Shown piece by piece: positions 1 to 7,618 of a DNA stretch of 52,430 nt (position 1 is the stretch's first letter; the number at the start of each line of letters is the position of its first letter). The stretch is from positions 1 to 52,430 of the forward strand of contig JBFLKU010000013.1 of assembly GCA_040883315.1 (NCBI GenBank), given 5' to 3'. The DNA comes from JAFGUF01 sp040883315 (GTDB lineage Bacteria > Bacillota > Clostridia > Christensenellales > UMGS416). The position numbers and the translations under genes were made by a program. Under the pieces are notes generated by a model. It did no database searches, had not been told where the DNA came from, and was given only the letters and a program-made list of their open reading frames with translations.

Positions 1-55
1 AATAGATAAAACAATATAGAACGAGAACAAGTCGAATAAATATTGTCTATTTTAC

Positions 56-84
56 TTGAAATGATACCACATGTCATGTAATAT
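56..84 (+). promoter_or_regulatory. Candidate promoter of the mobile element's first operon
   Basis: TTGAAA (56-61) and TAATAT (79-84) are separated by 17 bp. The spacer contains the dyad ACATGTCATGT (69-79), a plausible operator. It lies upstream of the Xis-like gene. Prediction from consensus only. Confidence 0.4.
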
Positions 85-144
85 GTCAAAACAGCCATAT
101 ATTGCATGCAAAAGAGGCAAAAATACAGGAAAGGAACAGCATAT

Positions 145-348
145 ATGAATAAAGATAAATCTGAATACAATGAACTACCAACTATGCTTAATGCCAGTGA
201 AATTTCTGAAGTTCTAGGAATTTCTAAGGCCAAAGCATATGAACTTATGAATTCCAGAGAATTTCCTACATTAAGAATCGGCAAAAGAATGATGGTAAGT
301 AAAGAGCAGCTGATTCACTGGATTAATAAAGAAAGCAGCTGCTTATGA
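145..348 (+). CDS. Xis/MerR-like helix-turn-helix DNA-binding protein of a mobile element
   Basis: The protein has about 67 residues. Its middle reads as a winged-helix/MerR-type excisionase domain: NASEISEVLGISKAKAYELM followed by FPTLRIGKRMMVSKEQL and a final WI segment. The ATG at 145 is chosen over an upstream ATG at 106 because AAAGGAA lies just before it. Its end overlaps the start of the RepA-like ATPase gene by 4 bp (ATGA), so the two are translationally coupled. Such proteins help excision or repress the element's operon; which applies here is inference. Confidence 0.75.
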   Translation: MNKDKSEYNELPTMLNASEISEVLGISKAKAYELMNSREFPTLRIGKRMMVSKEQLIHWINKESSCL

Positions 349-1376
349 TTGATGAACTATTTAAATTAGATACAGTGGATGCCGAAAGGTTACAGGATAC
401 GCCTATCGCCCCATTAAGATATGTAGTTGAAGATTTGATACCACAGGGATTGCATATCTTAGCTGGGAGCCCGAAGATAGGCAAAAGCTGGCTTATGCTC
501 TACCTTTGTCTTCAGGTATCAAAAGGTGAACCTATCTGGGGATATACAACCAATAAATGTGATGTATTATATCTCTGTCTTGAAGACACATACAAACGCA
601 TACAAAACAGAATGTTCGAGATAACAGATGATGCACCCAGCAATCTATATTTTTCAGTTACTGCAGCTCTTCTTGCAGATGGATTAAAAGAACAGATTAA
701 AGATTTTATCAGCGATCATAGAAAAATAGGTTTAATTGTAATTGATACATTCCAACGCATACGAGGCTTATCCTTTAATAACAATGCTTATGCAAATGAT
801 TATTTTGATACTTCACAACTAAAAGATATTGCTGATGACTATGGAGTTGCTTTGATACTTGTACATCATCTAAGAAAAGATACTTCTACTGATCCTTTAA
901 TGATGATTTCAGGAAGCACCGGAATATCCGGCGGTGTAGACTGCAACTATATATTAGTCAAGGAAAAACGCTATTCCGATACAGCACGATTGATAATATC
1001 CGGAAGAGATACAGAGTACCAGGAGATAACATTAAAATTTGAAGGATGTATATGGAAGTTTGTATCCTGCGATAAAACAGAAGATATTATAAAACGGGAA
1101 ATACCTGATTTTGTTTTTCAGCTTGTATCATTTATGGAAGATAAAGAAATATGGTCAGGAAATGCAACACAATTACTTTCTGAAATGAATGATGAATTAA
1201 CTCCGGTTAATACAGTTACAAAGCTGATAAACCAATATCACGACACGCTGTTTACTGATAATGATATCCTTTATGAGTACAGCAGAACAAGTAAAGGAAG
1301 AATTATTCAACTGCAGCATGTCGAAAAATATGACAGCAATGACAGTTATGACGGCGAATTACCTGCCGGAGAATAA
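345..1376 (+). CDS. RepA-like AAA-family ATPase (AAA_25 / KaiC-DnaB fold)
   Basis: This 343-residue protein has a Walker A motif GSPKIGKSW near residues 41-49, an acidic Walker B strand (LIVIDTF) near 130 and a sensor segment ALILVHHLRK. That pattern is usual for RecA-fold RepA ATPases of plasmids and mobilizable elements, which act as hexameric replication helicases or initiators. It overlaps the HTH gene and precedes the oriT and relaxase. The C-terminal coding DNA itself carries the first repeats of a TGACAG array. An intact initiator suggests the excised circle may replicate, which is inference. Confidence 0.8.
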   Translation: MIDELFKLDTVDAERLQDTPIAPLRYVVEDLIPQGLHILAGSPKIGKSWLMLYLCLQVSKGEPIWGYTTNKCDVLYLCLEDTYKRIQNRMFEITDDAPSNLYFSVTAALLADGLKEQIKDFISDHRKIGLIVIDTFQRIRGLSFNNNAYANDYFDTSQLKDIADDYGVALILVHHLRKDTSTDPLMMISGSTGISGGVDCNYILVKEKRYSDTARLIISGRDTEYQEITLKFEGCIWKFVSCDKTEDIIKREIPDFVFQLVSFMEDKEIWSGNATQLLSEMNDELTPVNTVTKLINQYHDTLFTDNDILYEYSRTSKGRIIQLQHVEKYDSNDSYDGELPAGE

Positions 1377-1415
1377 CTGTCACAGCTGTCATCAACTGTC
1401 ACAATAGTGACAGTT
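1331..1415. repeat. Phased TGACAG/CTGTCA hexamer array with terminal hairpin
   Basis: TGACAG occurs at 1331 and 1340, with TGACGG at 1349. The inverse CTGTCA occurs at 1377, 1386 and 1396, and TGACAG again at 1408. Steps within each group are 9-10 bp. The last pair forms a perfect 9-bp stem, AACTGTCAC (1394-1402) with GTGACAGTT (1407-1415), around a 4-nt loop. The array spans the end of the RepA-like gene and the following gap. It could be an iteron/initiator-binding site or a transcription-control site. Confidence 0.6.
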
Positions 1416-1471
1416 GCAAGAGGTGAATTATTAGATTAATCGATAATTTACCTCGTAAGCCCTCGGCAGAG

Positions 1472-1505
1472 CACACTGACCTTGCTTGCAAGGTCTAGTG
1501 TGTTA
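1472..1505 (+). other. MOBV-type origin of transfer (oriT) with nick motif
   Basis: A compound hairpin pairs CACACT (1472-1477) with AGTGTG (1497-1502), and inside it CCTTGC (1480-1485) with GCAAGG (1488-1493). The right arm carries TAGTGTG (1496-1502) followed by TTA. TAGTGTG/TTA matches the nick sequence known for pMV158 MobM, the type MOBV relaxase. The site lies about 160 bp upstream of the MobV relaxase gene, the usual position. The nick is predicted between 1502 and 1503. Confidence 0.75.
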
Positions 1506-1663
1506 CACCGCTTAAAGGCTAACAGCAGATAATTAACTAGCTCAAATATATAATATTTTTCTGCTGTAAAATGCTTATCTGCAGCAGCGGTGACTGCGGC
1601 GGCAGGATAGCATTTGCAAAGCCTTTGCGGTGTACTAAAAAACACTATGGAAAGGAAATAATT

Positions 1664-2540
1664 ATGTTTGCAATAATGAGATTTGCTAAGAGAAAAGGTG
1701 GACAAATAACTTCGCTTGAATCTCACAATGAACGAAGGAAAAACCAATACAAGAGCAATCCAGATATAGACTTAACTAGAATTTTGAATAACTACCATAT
1801 CGTTCAGCCGGAAAAAGCTATCATGCTGAAATTATGAAGAGAATTACGGAAGCAGGATGCAAGAGGAGAAAAGACAGTGTACTTATGGTTGAAACACTTA
1901 TTACAGCCAGCCCAGAGTTTTTTGAAGCTATAACTCAGGAAGAACATAGAAAATTTTTCGAAAGAGCTGTACAGTTTATCAAAGATGAAATAGGTTGGCA
2001 GAATATAATATCTGCTGCAGTACATATGGATGAGAAAACTCCTCATATGCATATCAGCTTTGTTCCGATAACAAAGGATAAGAGACTATCTGCAAAAGAT
2101 ATAATCGGTAATCAGAAAAAACTGTCAGATTGGCAGACAAAATTCCATGAGTATATGGCAGAACTCTGGCCGGATTTTGAACGAGGACTTTCTGCAATGG
2201 AAACCCACAGGAAACATATACCTCTTTGGCTGTACAAGCAGGCTCAGAATCTCGATAAAGAGTTTGAGAGCATAAAAGGAGCAATAAATGGTATAAGTTC
2301 ATTCAGCACAGCAAACCAGCGTGATGAAGCCATTAAAAAGCTTGAAAAGTGGATGCCGAAAGCACAAAAGTTTACGGCGCAGGTTAAGTGCAGCGAAAAC
2401 TATATAAACAAGCTGAAAACAGTTTCATATCGCAAACTGCGGATAAACAGCAGCAGCTTCTTAATAGTTTATCAGATGAAGAGCTACAGGCTGAAAAAGA
2501 CAAATACTTAGATATTATAAAGAAAATGAATGAAAGGTGA
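1664..2540 (+). pseudogene. MobV (Mob/Pre family) relaxase, two frameshifts
   Basis: The N-terminus (MFAIMRFAKRKGGQ) starts at an ATG after AAAGGAA. The catalytic part with HMDEKTPHMH (three-His relaxase motif region) lies in another frame. The first frame ends at 1837; homology-like continuity resumes if one A is restored in the A-run at 1812-1816 (the text would read EKSYHAEIMKRITEAG). A second break near 2413-2417 (CTGAAAAC) also needs one added base; the other frame then continues to the stop at 2538-2540 as a coiled-coil tail. Both lesions are single-base losses, so the relaxase is probably dead. Sequencing error in the A-run or programmed slippage is possible for the first break, less so for both. 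Confidence 0.8.
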
Positions 2541-2547
2541 AAAGGTT

Positions 2548-2730
2548 ATGGGAAAGGATAATCTACTAAAATTTGAACAGTTAAACATGTATGGAGTAGG
2601 CACAAACTACTTCGTTTCAGCTATAAAAATAAAAGGAACTACTTTTATTGTATCAAGCTACTTTGAGAAGAGCAAAAGCTTTTACGATTCTGTTGATAGT
2701 GTAATAGAAAAACAGGTCAATTCATTGTAA
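2548..2730 (+). CDS. Small TnpW-like transposon protein
   Basis: About 60 residues, starting MGKDNLLKFEQL. The core IKIKGTTFIVSSYFEKSKSF resembles the short 'TnpW' proteins that accompany large serine recombinases in Tn4451-type elements. The ATG at 2548 is preferred over one at 2530 because AAAGGTGAAAAGG lies before it. It sits between the decayed relaxase and the recombinase, as expected for tnpW. The family's function is unknown; the assignment rests on size, position and a weak sequence likeness. Confidence 0.5.
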   Translation: MGKDNLLKFEQLNMYGVGTNYFVSAIKIKGTTFIVSSYFEKSKSFYDSVDSVIEKQVNSL

Positions 2731-2743
2731 AGGTATAGACTAT

Positions 2744-2796
2744 GTGCAAAATTCAGGGTATACTAAATTTAAGCTAAACTACCTAGAATTTTGCAC
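2744..2796. repeat. 17-bp imperfect inverted repeat before the recombinase gene
   Basis: GTGCAAAATTC (2744-2754) is matched by GAATTTTGCAC (2786-2796). The pairing continues inward through AGGGTA and TACCT, so about 15 of 17 positions pair around a 19-nt loop. The right arm ends about 7 bp before the AAGGAG ribosome site of the recombinase. It may be an operator, an attenuator, or a recombinase-related site. Confidence 0.6.
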
Positions 2797-2814
2797 TAAT
2801 CAAAAGGAGCTAAT

Positions 2815-4461
2815 ATGCAAAATTATAAAGTAGGATTATATTTAAGGCTTTCAAGGGAAGATAATAATTCTGACAATGAAAGCATGAGCATTTCTAATCA
2901 AAGGACAATACTCGCCGAATACGCAAATGAAAGGGGTTGGGAAATAGAAGATATTTATATTGATGACGGATACTCAGGAGTTAGTTTTGAAAGACCAGAA
3001 TTTATTAGGTTAAAAAAAGATATTGAAAACAAACGTATAAATATGGTTATAACCAAAGATTTATCTAGGTTGGGACGAAACTACATTCTGACAGGAGAAT
3101 TTACAGATTACTTTCTTCCTAAACATGGTGTAAGGTACATTGCAGTCAACGAAAACTATGATAGTACTATCGATAATGATTTTATGCCTTTTCAAAGTGT
3201 TTTTAATGAGTACTATGCAAAAGATACTTCGAGAAAAATTAAATCCACGAAATTAGCACAAATGAAAAAAGGTGAATTTATCGGCAGTCAGCCTGTTATG
3301 GGATATATGAGAAATCCTGAAAACAAGCATCACTTGATATTCGAGGACGACGGAGCAGCGATTGTAAAGCGAATGTTCAAAATGTATGCTTTAGGTAATA
3401 GTGCACGACATATTGCAGATGTATTTAATAATGAAGGCATTCTAACGCCTAGAGAGCATTACTTTAACCGCACAGGCAAACCTAACCCGTATGTTGATGA
3501 CTCTAATAAGTGGGGAAGTTCAACTATACTGCGTATGCTGAACAATCAAGTATACATTGGCCATATGTGCCAGGGCAAACGTCAGAAAGCAAATTTTAAA
3601 GTAAAGAGAAGAGATGTTATACCAGAGAATGAGTGGATTGTAGTCGAAAACACTCATGAACCGCTGATTGATGAAATAACATGGAAAAAAGTTCAGACTA
3701 TCTTATCTCGAAATAAAAAAGGCTCGAAGCCAAGACTAAAAAAAGATAAAACCATTGCTCTGTTTTCGAACAAAATTATTTGTGCTGACTGTGGTGCTAA
3801 AATGACTTTTACCTATACTAAAAACAGTAAATATAGATATTATTATCGTTACCGTTGCAGTACTTATAACAATCAAGGCAAAAACGCATGTGGTTACAAT
3901 TCAATACGAGAGGATGAACTAGAGACCATTGTATTAAACGAAATAAAAAAATTCTCGAAAATTGCTGTCAAAAATTCTGATAGAATGTGCGAAAAACTAA
4001 TTACTATAAGTAACAGTATCCAAAATCAAAACAATGGACAAATTGAACGAAAAATCAAGAAAGTCCGCAGAGACATTCAATCGATATCATCAAAAATTGA
4101 TGTATTGCTAAGTCAAATGGCTGGCAACAACATTACCGAAACTATGTTTAAAAAGTTAATCAATGAATATGAGCAAAAGCAAAATAATCTCAATAGTCAA
4201 TTACTAGAGTTAAAAACAGAACTATCAAAACAAAAAACCGATAACTCTCGAATTGAAAATCTAGTTAATAAATTCAAAAAGAATGATTATATAACCAAAC
4301 TAGATAGAGAAACTGTAGTTGAATTAATTGATTTTATAGAAGTATTCAAAAAAGATAAAATCGAAAACGAATATTTGCAGAGAATTGATATTCATTATAA
4401 CTTTGTTGGACAAATATTTTCGAAGGATTATGATAGTTTGAAGCTATTCATGAATCAATAA
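2815..4461 (+). CDS. Large serine recombinase (TnpX-like integrase/resolvase)
   Basis: This 548-residue protein has an N-terminal resolvase catalytic domain with the nucleophile Ser13 in LYLRLSRED and DLSRLGRN near residues 82-89. A recombinase domain follows (about 165-300). A zinc ribbon has Cys323, Cys326, Cys348 and Cys359, and a long coiled coil runs from about 380 to 470. That order is standard for large serine integrases. The AAGGAG before the ATG and the end at 4461 look intact. It should catalyse excision and integration of the element. It is shorter than TnpX of Tn4451 (about 700 residues), so it is a TnpX-like relative rather than TnpX itself. Confidence 0.93.
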   Translation: MQNYKVGLYLRLSREDNNSDNESMSISNQRTILAEYANERGWEIEDIYIDDGYSGVSFERPEFIRLKKDIENKRINMVITKDLSRLGRNYILTGEFTDYFLPKHGVRYIAVNENYDSTIDNDFMPFQSVFNEYYAKDTSRKIKSTKLAQMKKGEFIGSQPVMGYMRNPENKHHLIFEDDGAAIVKRMFKMYALGNSARHIADVFNNEGILTPREHYFNRTGKPNPYVDDSNKWGSSTILRMLNNQVYIGHMCQGKRQKANFKVKRRDVIPENEWIVVENTHEPLIDEITWKKVQTILSRNKKGSKPRLKKDKTIALFSNKIICADCGAKMTFTYTKNSKYRYYYRYRCSTYNNQGKNACGYNSIREDELETIVLNEIKKFSKIAVKNSDRMCEKLITISNSIQNQNNGQIERKIKKVRRDIQSISSKIDVLLSQMAGNNITETMFKKLINEYEQKQNNLNSQLLELKTELSKQKTDNSRIENLVNKFKKNDYITKLDRETVVELIDFIEVFKKDKIENEYLQRIDIHYNFVGQIFSKDYDSLKLFMNQ

Positions 4462-4477
4462 AGAAAGGTAACTGTAA

Positions 4478-5143
4478 ATGGATGCAATAAAAAAATTATT
4501 CAACTATGAAGGTACCGAAAAATTTGTAGTTGTAAATAGCAATGATAGTTTAGTAAGGTTAACTGCGTTTTCTGTTTTTTTCAAAGGGAAAGAACTGGGG
4601 AATATTTCAAAGCTACTAGATAGCAGCGAAATATATCAACCACAAATGGAAGATACTAAACTCGAAGAAATCTTAAAGAGTAGCTTTATTAGTCGAACAT
4701 TATCAAATTATCACAATACGATATTTGTTATGAATCTCAATTGTGGTTTTAAAGATAAAACTAACGCTAAAGTATTCTATGAAGCAGGTATTTTTATAAA
4801 CGGAAGAAATTATCACGACTCATCTCCTATAGAGACTATCATGCATGAACTTGGACATATATTTCATTTTGCAGTTACAGAAGGAGGCTATTCTCACACA
4901 CAACATTTAGATGACATTTTGTCATCAGAAGAAGTGAAAAATGATATTGCACTTCAAGGATATTGGCTTTGTATATCCGATAGAGCTGGTGAAAATCTAT
5001 TTAAAGAGCAATATGCAGACTTATATATGATTTCTTATTTGTACCAAACATCGGATACATATGAAAAGCACCAAATCTACAGTTTAATAAATGATGAAAC
5101 TAAAAAAATCATAAGTGAACAATTTGAAAAATACTATTTATAA
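4478..5143 (+). CDS. Putative HExxH zinc metalloprotease-like cargo protein
   Basis: This 221-residue protein carries IMHELGHIFHF near residues 126-136, an HExxH zinc-binding motif of the gluzincin/ImmA kind. A candidate third ligand is in the YADLYMISYL segment (around residues 187-196), where the preceding glutamate or aspartate could bind metal. No signal peptide or membrane segment is visible, so it is probably cytoplasmic. It starts 16 bp after the recombinase with AAAGG before the ATG, so it is probably co-transcribed. ImmA-type proteases induce mobile elements by cleaving repressors; the same role here is inference. It may be cargo or lie just outside the element, whose right end I could not define. 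Confidence 0.6.
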   Translation: MDAIKKLFNYEGTEKFVVVNSNDSLVRLTAFSVFFKGKELGNISKLLDSSEIYQPQMEDTKLEEILKSSFISRTLSNYHNTIFVMNLNCGFKDKTNAKVFYEAGIFINGRNYHDSSPIETIMHELGHIFHFAVTEGGYSHTQHLDDILSSEEVKNDIALQGYWLCISDRAGENLFKEQYADLYMISYLYQTSDTYEKHQIYSLINDETKKIISEQFEKYYL

Positions 5144-5144
5144 A

Positions 5145-5175
5145 GAAAAAACACCAGACTGATTGCCTAGTGTTT
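5145..5175 (-). terminator. Rho-independent terminator of the tRNA operon
   Basis: On the minus strand AAACACTAG (5175-5167) pairs with CTGGTGTTT (5157-5149) around a 9-nt loop, then runs into T's. It follows the last tRNA of the minus-strand operon and may also stop the plus-strand element genes. Confidence 0.75.
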
Positions 5176-5176
5176 A

Positions 5177-5261
5177 TGGTGGAGGGAGGTGGATTCGAAC
5201 CACCGAAGTCGTCGACAACAGATTTACAGTCTGCCCCCTTTGGCCACTCGGGAACCCCTCC
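5177..5261 (-). tRNA. tRNA-Tyr (GTA)
   Basis: Minus-strand cloverleaf with acceptor GGAGGGG/TCCCTCC (one G-T pair), a long variable arm (class II), T arm GGTTCGAATCC, and anticodon GTA in CTGTAAATC. The 3' CCA is encoded (5179-5177). It is the last gene of a seven-tRNA operon. Confidence 0.95.
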
Positions 5262-5267
5262 AGATAA

Positions 5268-5343
5268 TGGAGCTGGTGATGGGACTTGAACCCGCAACCT
5301 GCTGATTACAAATCAGCTGCTCTGCCGATTGAGCTACACCAGC
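5268..5343 (-). tRNA. tRNA-Thr (TGT)
   Basis: The acceptor is GCTGGTG/CACCAGC with discriminator T and encoded CCA. The D arm is AGCTCAATCGGCAGAGC, the anticodon loop TTTGTAA reads TGT, and the T arm is GGGTTCAAGTCCC. Only 6 bp separate it from the Tyr gene. Confidence 0.95.
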
Positions 5344-5361
5344 CTAATCAATGAAATTTTT

Positions 5362-5437
5362 TGGTGCCTCAGGACAGAATCGAACTGTCGACACAGGGAT
5401 TTTCAGTCCCTTGCTCTACCGACTGAGCTACCGAGGC
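5362..5437 (-). tRNA. tRNA-Phe (GAA)
   Basis: The acceptor is GCCTCGG/CTGAGGC with encoded CCA. The anticodon stem-loop GGGACTGAAAATCCC gives GAA, and the T arm is CAGTTCGATTCTG. Same strand and operon as its neighbours. Confidence 0.95.
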
Positions 5438-5442
5438 AAAAA

Positions 5443-5519
5443 TGGCGACCCGGAAGGGGCTCGAACCCTCGACCTCCAGCGTGACAGGCTGGCATTCTAA
5501 CCATCTGAACTACCGGGCC
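5443..5519 (-). tRNA. tRNA-Asp (GTC)
   Basis: The acceptor is GGCCCGG/CCGGGTC with discriminator G and encoded CCA. The anticodon stem-loop CCAGCCTGTCACGCTGG gives GTC. It sits 5 bp from tRNA-Phe. Confidence 0.95.
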
Positions 5520-5585
5520 ATTTTGTACTATTCATACTATAGATTAAATCCATACATAATTATCTTTATTAAACAAAAGATAAAT

Positions 5586-5662
5586 TGGTGGGCCTTCAGG
5601 GACTCGAACCCCGGACCGACCGGTTATGAGCCGGTTGCTCTAACCAACTGAGCTAAAGGCCC
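5586..5662 (-). tRNA. tRNA-Met (CAT), probably elongator
   Basis: The acceptor is GGGCCTT/AAGGCCC with encoded CCA, and the anticodon stem-loop ACCGGCTCATAACCGGT gives CAT. The fully paired first base pair argues against the initiator. An Ile2 (lysidine) role cannot be excluded by anticodon alone, but the body resembles clostridial elongator Met. Confidence 0.88.
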
Positions 5663-5690
5663 TTATCCAGTGAACAATACAAAAAATATA

Positions 5691-5765
5691 TGGTGACCCT
5701 AGGGGGAATCGAACCCCCGTTACCGCCGTGAAAGGGCGGTGTCTTGACCGCTTGACCATAGGGCC
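5691..5765 (-). tRNA. tRNA-Glu (TTC)
   Basis: The acceptor is GGCCCTA/TAGGGTC with encoded CCA. The anticodon stem-loop CCGCCCTTTCACGGCGG gives TTC, and the T arm is GGGGGTTCGATTCCCCC. Confidence 0.95.
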
Positions 5766-5779
5766 ATATTTTGTTTATT

Positions 5780-5856
5780 TGGTCGGGGTGAGAGGATTCG
5801 AACCTCCGGCCCCATGGTCCCAAACCATGTGCGCTACCAAACTGCGCTACACCCCG
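5780..5856 (-). tRNA. tRNA-Pro (TGG)
   Basis: The acceptor is CGGGGTG/CACCCCG with encoded CCA. The anticodon stem-loop CATGGTTTGGGACCATG gives TGG. It is the first gene of the minus-strand tRNA operon, next to the promoter. Confidence 0.95.
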
Positions 5857-5879
5857 TCCCTTAATAGTGACCGAAATAT

Positions 5880-5908
5880 AATATACTACAACATTTGAGT
5901 ATTGTCAA
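5880..5908 (-). promoter_or_regulatory. Sigma-A promoter of the seven-tRNA operon
   Basis: On the minus strand TTGACA (5908-5903) is followed after exactly 17 bp by TATATT (5885-5880). It lies about 24 bp upstream of tRNA-Pro. It drives Pro-Glu-Met-Asp-Phe-Thr-Tyr. Confidence 0.8.
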
Positions 5909-6064
5909 TAAAAAAATCCAAAAATAGAGAACTTTTATTCCAGTATTTAAGGGTGTGTTTTTAGGGTAAAAATCACAAATATCCAGCGAATTCTGCAACA
6001 CATTTTTATAAATAATTCGGTTTAAAAACTATACAATAAAATACATTCTCTGTCAATATGATTA

Positions 6065-6727
6065 TTACCACTTTATTGGTATCATATTGTTCTTCAAAAG
6101 GAACTTGTTTGTTTTTGAAAAAGGCTTGCTTCCAAAAAATCCTCGGCTAGCTGACAAAGGGCTTGGATGAGCGGATTCTATGATATAGTGTCGGCTGTTT
6201 GTTATCAGCTCTTTCTTGTTTCTGGCAAAGTTCCCCCACAAAATAAAAACTACAGGCTTTTCTCTTTCATTCAGGTATTTAATAGCATTATCTGTAAATT
6301 GCTCCCACCCTAGGCTTCTGTGTGATGCCGCCTGATGTGCTCTTACTGTTAGCACAGCATTTAGAAGAAGTACACCCTGCTTCGCCCAATGCTCCAAACA
6401 CCCAGATGTGCTTATAGGCACTCCCATATCATCATTTAGCTCTTTATATATATTCTTTAAAGACGGAGGTATGTCCACTCCCTCTTTTACAGAAAATGCA
6501 AGCCCATGTGCCTGATTATCATCATGATAAGGATCCTGCCCTATTATGCATACTTTTGTGTCCTCATAAGAACAATATTTAAACGCATTAAAAATATCAT
6601 TTTTATCTGGGAACACTTTTTGGGCGGAGTATTCTTTCACTAGCTTTTCCCTAAGTTCTGAATAATATTCCTTCTTTACCTCTTCATCAAAAATCGGCTG
6701 CCAGTCATTGCCTACGTTTATTGCCAT
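6065..6727 (-). CDS. ung: Uracil-DNA glycosylase (family 1)
   Basis: Ung removes uracil from DNA, creating abasic sites for base-excision repair. The 220-residue length is typical. It has the catalytic water-activating motif GQDPYH (Asp65), the uracil-specificity region around GLAFSV, and the C-terminal HPSPLSA motif with the catalytic His. The minus-strand ATG at 6727 follows AAGGAGAG. It appears monocistronic; the preceding spo0A gene is on the same strand 74 bp away. Confidence 0.97.
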   Translation of the reverse strand: MAINVGNDWQPIFDEEVKKEYYSELREKLVKEYSAQKVFPDKNDIFNAFKYCSYEDTKVCIIGQDPYHDDNQAHGLAFSVKEGVDIPPSLKNIYKELNDDMGVPISTSGCLEHWAKQGVLLLNAVLTVRAHQAASHRSLGWEQFTDNAIKYLNEREKPVVFILWGNFARNKKELITNSRHYIIESAHPSPLSASRGFFGSKPFSKTNKFLLKNNMIPIKW

Positions 6728-6801
6728 GCTGCTCTCCTTGTGCTAATTTTTAAATATTATATCATAATAATATAAATAAATGTAGAGCACCTATAATATG
6801 T

Positions 6802-7575
6802 TTATGCGGAGCGATCAATAATCAGTTTATCAGCAATCAGCGCAATAAATTCACCATTTGTAGGCTTATAATTTTTAGTATATACATTATATTCAAACAG
6901 TTCGTTGATATATTCTATTCTGCCTCTATTCCATGCCACATCAATGGCATGTCGAATTGCTCTCTCCACCTTGGATGCAGTTGTCTCAAATTCATCCGCT
7001 ACAGATGGATATAGTCTTTTTGTTATGGAGTTTATTAAATTCGGCTTTTCCACCACCTTTTTCACAGCAATTCGCAAAAACTGATATCCTTTTATATGCG
7101 CAGGTATCCCTATAGATAAAAAAATGGACGTTATCTGCTCGTCTAAATTATGGCTGGCTTTTTTCCCCGAGTTAACATATGTAACATTTCTTTTCTCGTC
7201 TATATCTGAGCCAAAGCTTTTTATCCTTTTCATAATCAAGCTTAAATCAAAAGGCTTAATCATATAGTAATGCACATTCAGTGCCATCACTCTTTTCACT
7301 ATGTCTTCGTGCCCAATAGCAGACAGCACCATAATCTCCGGCACTACTATTCCCTCTTGGTTTATGCACTCCAGCACTCCTATGCCATCAATCATCGGCA
7401 TAATTAAATCTAAAATCAGCACATCTATCTCCATTGCCTGCAGTGCCTCAATTGCCTCTTTTCCATTTTCTGCTCTATAGACTACCTCTGCAAAATTGCT
7501 TTCATTAATTATCTGGCACATTTGATCCAGCAATGTTGTATTGTCCTCTGCTACCATCACCCTTATTTTCTTCAT
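6802..7575 (-). CDS. spo0A: Stage 0 sporulation master regulator Spo0A
   Basis: The 257-residue protein has an N-terminal receiver domain with phospho-acceptor Asp56 in VLILDLIMP, the acidic pocket EDN near residues 10-12 and Lys near 106 (IKPF). The C-terminal Spo0A DNA-binding domain contains the recognition helix region (KRLYPSVADEFETTASKVER) and the conserved end. Phosphorylated Spo0A binds TGTCGAA boxes and starts sporulation. Its presence says the lineage is, or was, spore-forming. The minus-strand ATG follows GTGGAG. A phased set of TGTCGA-like boxes upstream suggests autoregulation. Confidence 0.97.
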   Translation of the reverse strand: MKKIRVMVAEDNTTLLDQMCQIINESNFAEVVYRAENGKEAIEALQAMEIDVLILDLIMPMIDGIGVLECINQEGIVVPEIMVLSAIGHEDIVKRVMALNVHYYMIKPFDLSLIMKRIKSFGSDIDEKRNVTYVNSGKKASHNLDEQITSIFLSIGIPAHIKGYQFLRIAVKKVVEKPNLINSITKRLYPSVADEFETTASKVERAIRHAIDVAWNRGRIEYINELFEYNVYTKNYKPTNGEFIALIADKLIIDRSA

Positions 7576-7618
7576 ATAATCTCCACTTCTTGTCTTTATT
7601 TATATTCACAACGCTTAT

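Noticed and set aside
1812..1818. Programmed -1 frameshift in the relaxase gene
   Set aside because: The A-run does not form a canonical X-XXY-YYZ slip site in the reading frame, and a second break downstream makes decay more likely.
5109..5651. Open frames over the tRNA cluster (about 60-70 residues each, both strands)
   Set aside because: They are read straight through tRNA-Tyr, -Thr, -Asp and -Met and have no ribosome site.
5780..5856. Attachment site of the mobile element within the tRNA cluster
   Set aside because: All seven tRNAs are complete, no repeated tRNA fragment was found at the left edge, and large serine recombinases rarely use tRNA genes.
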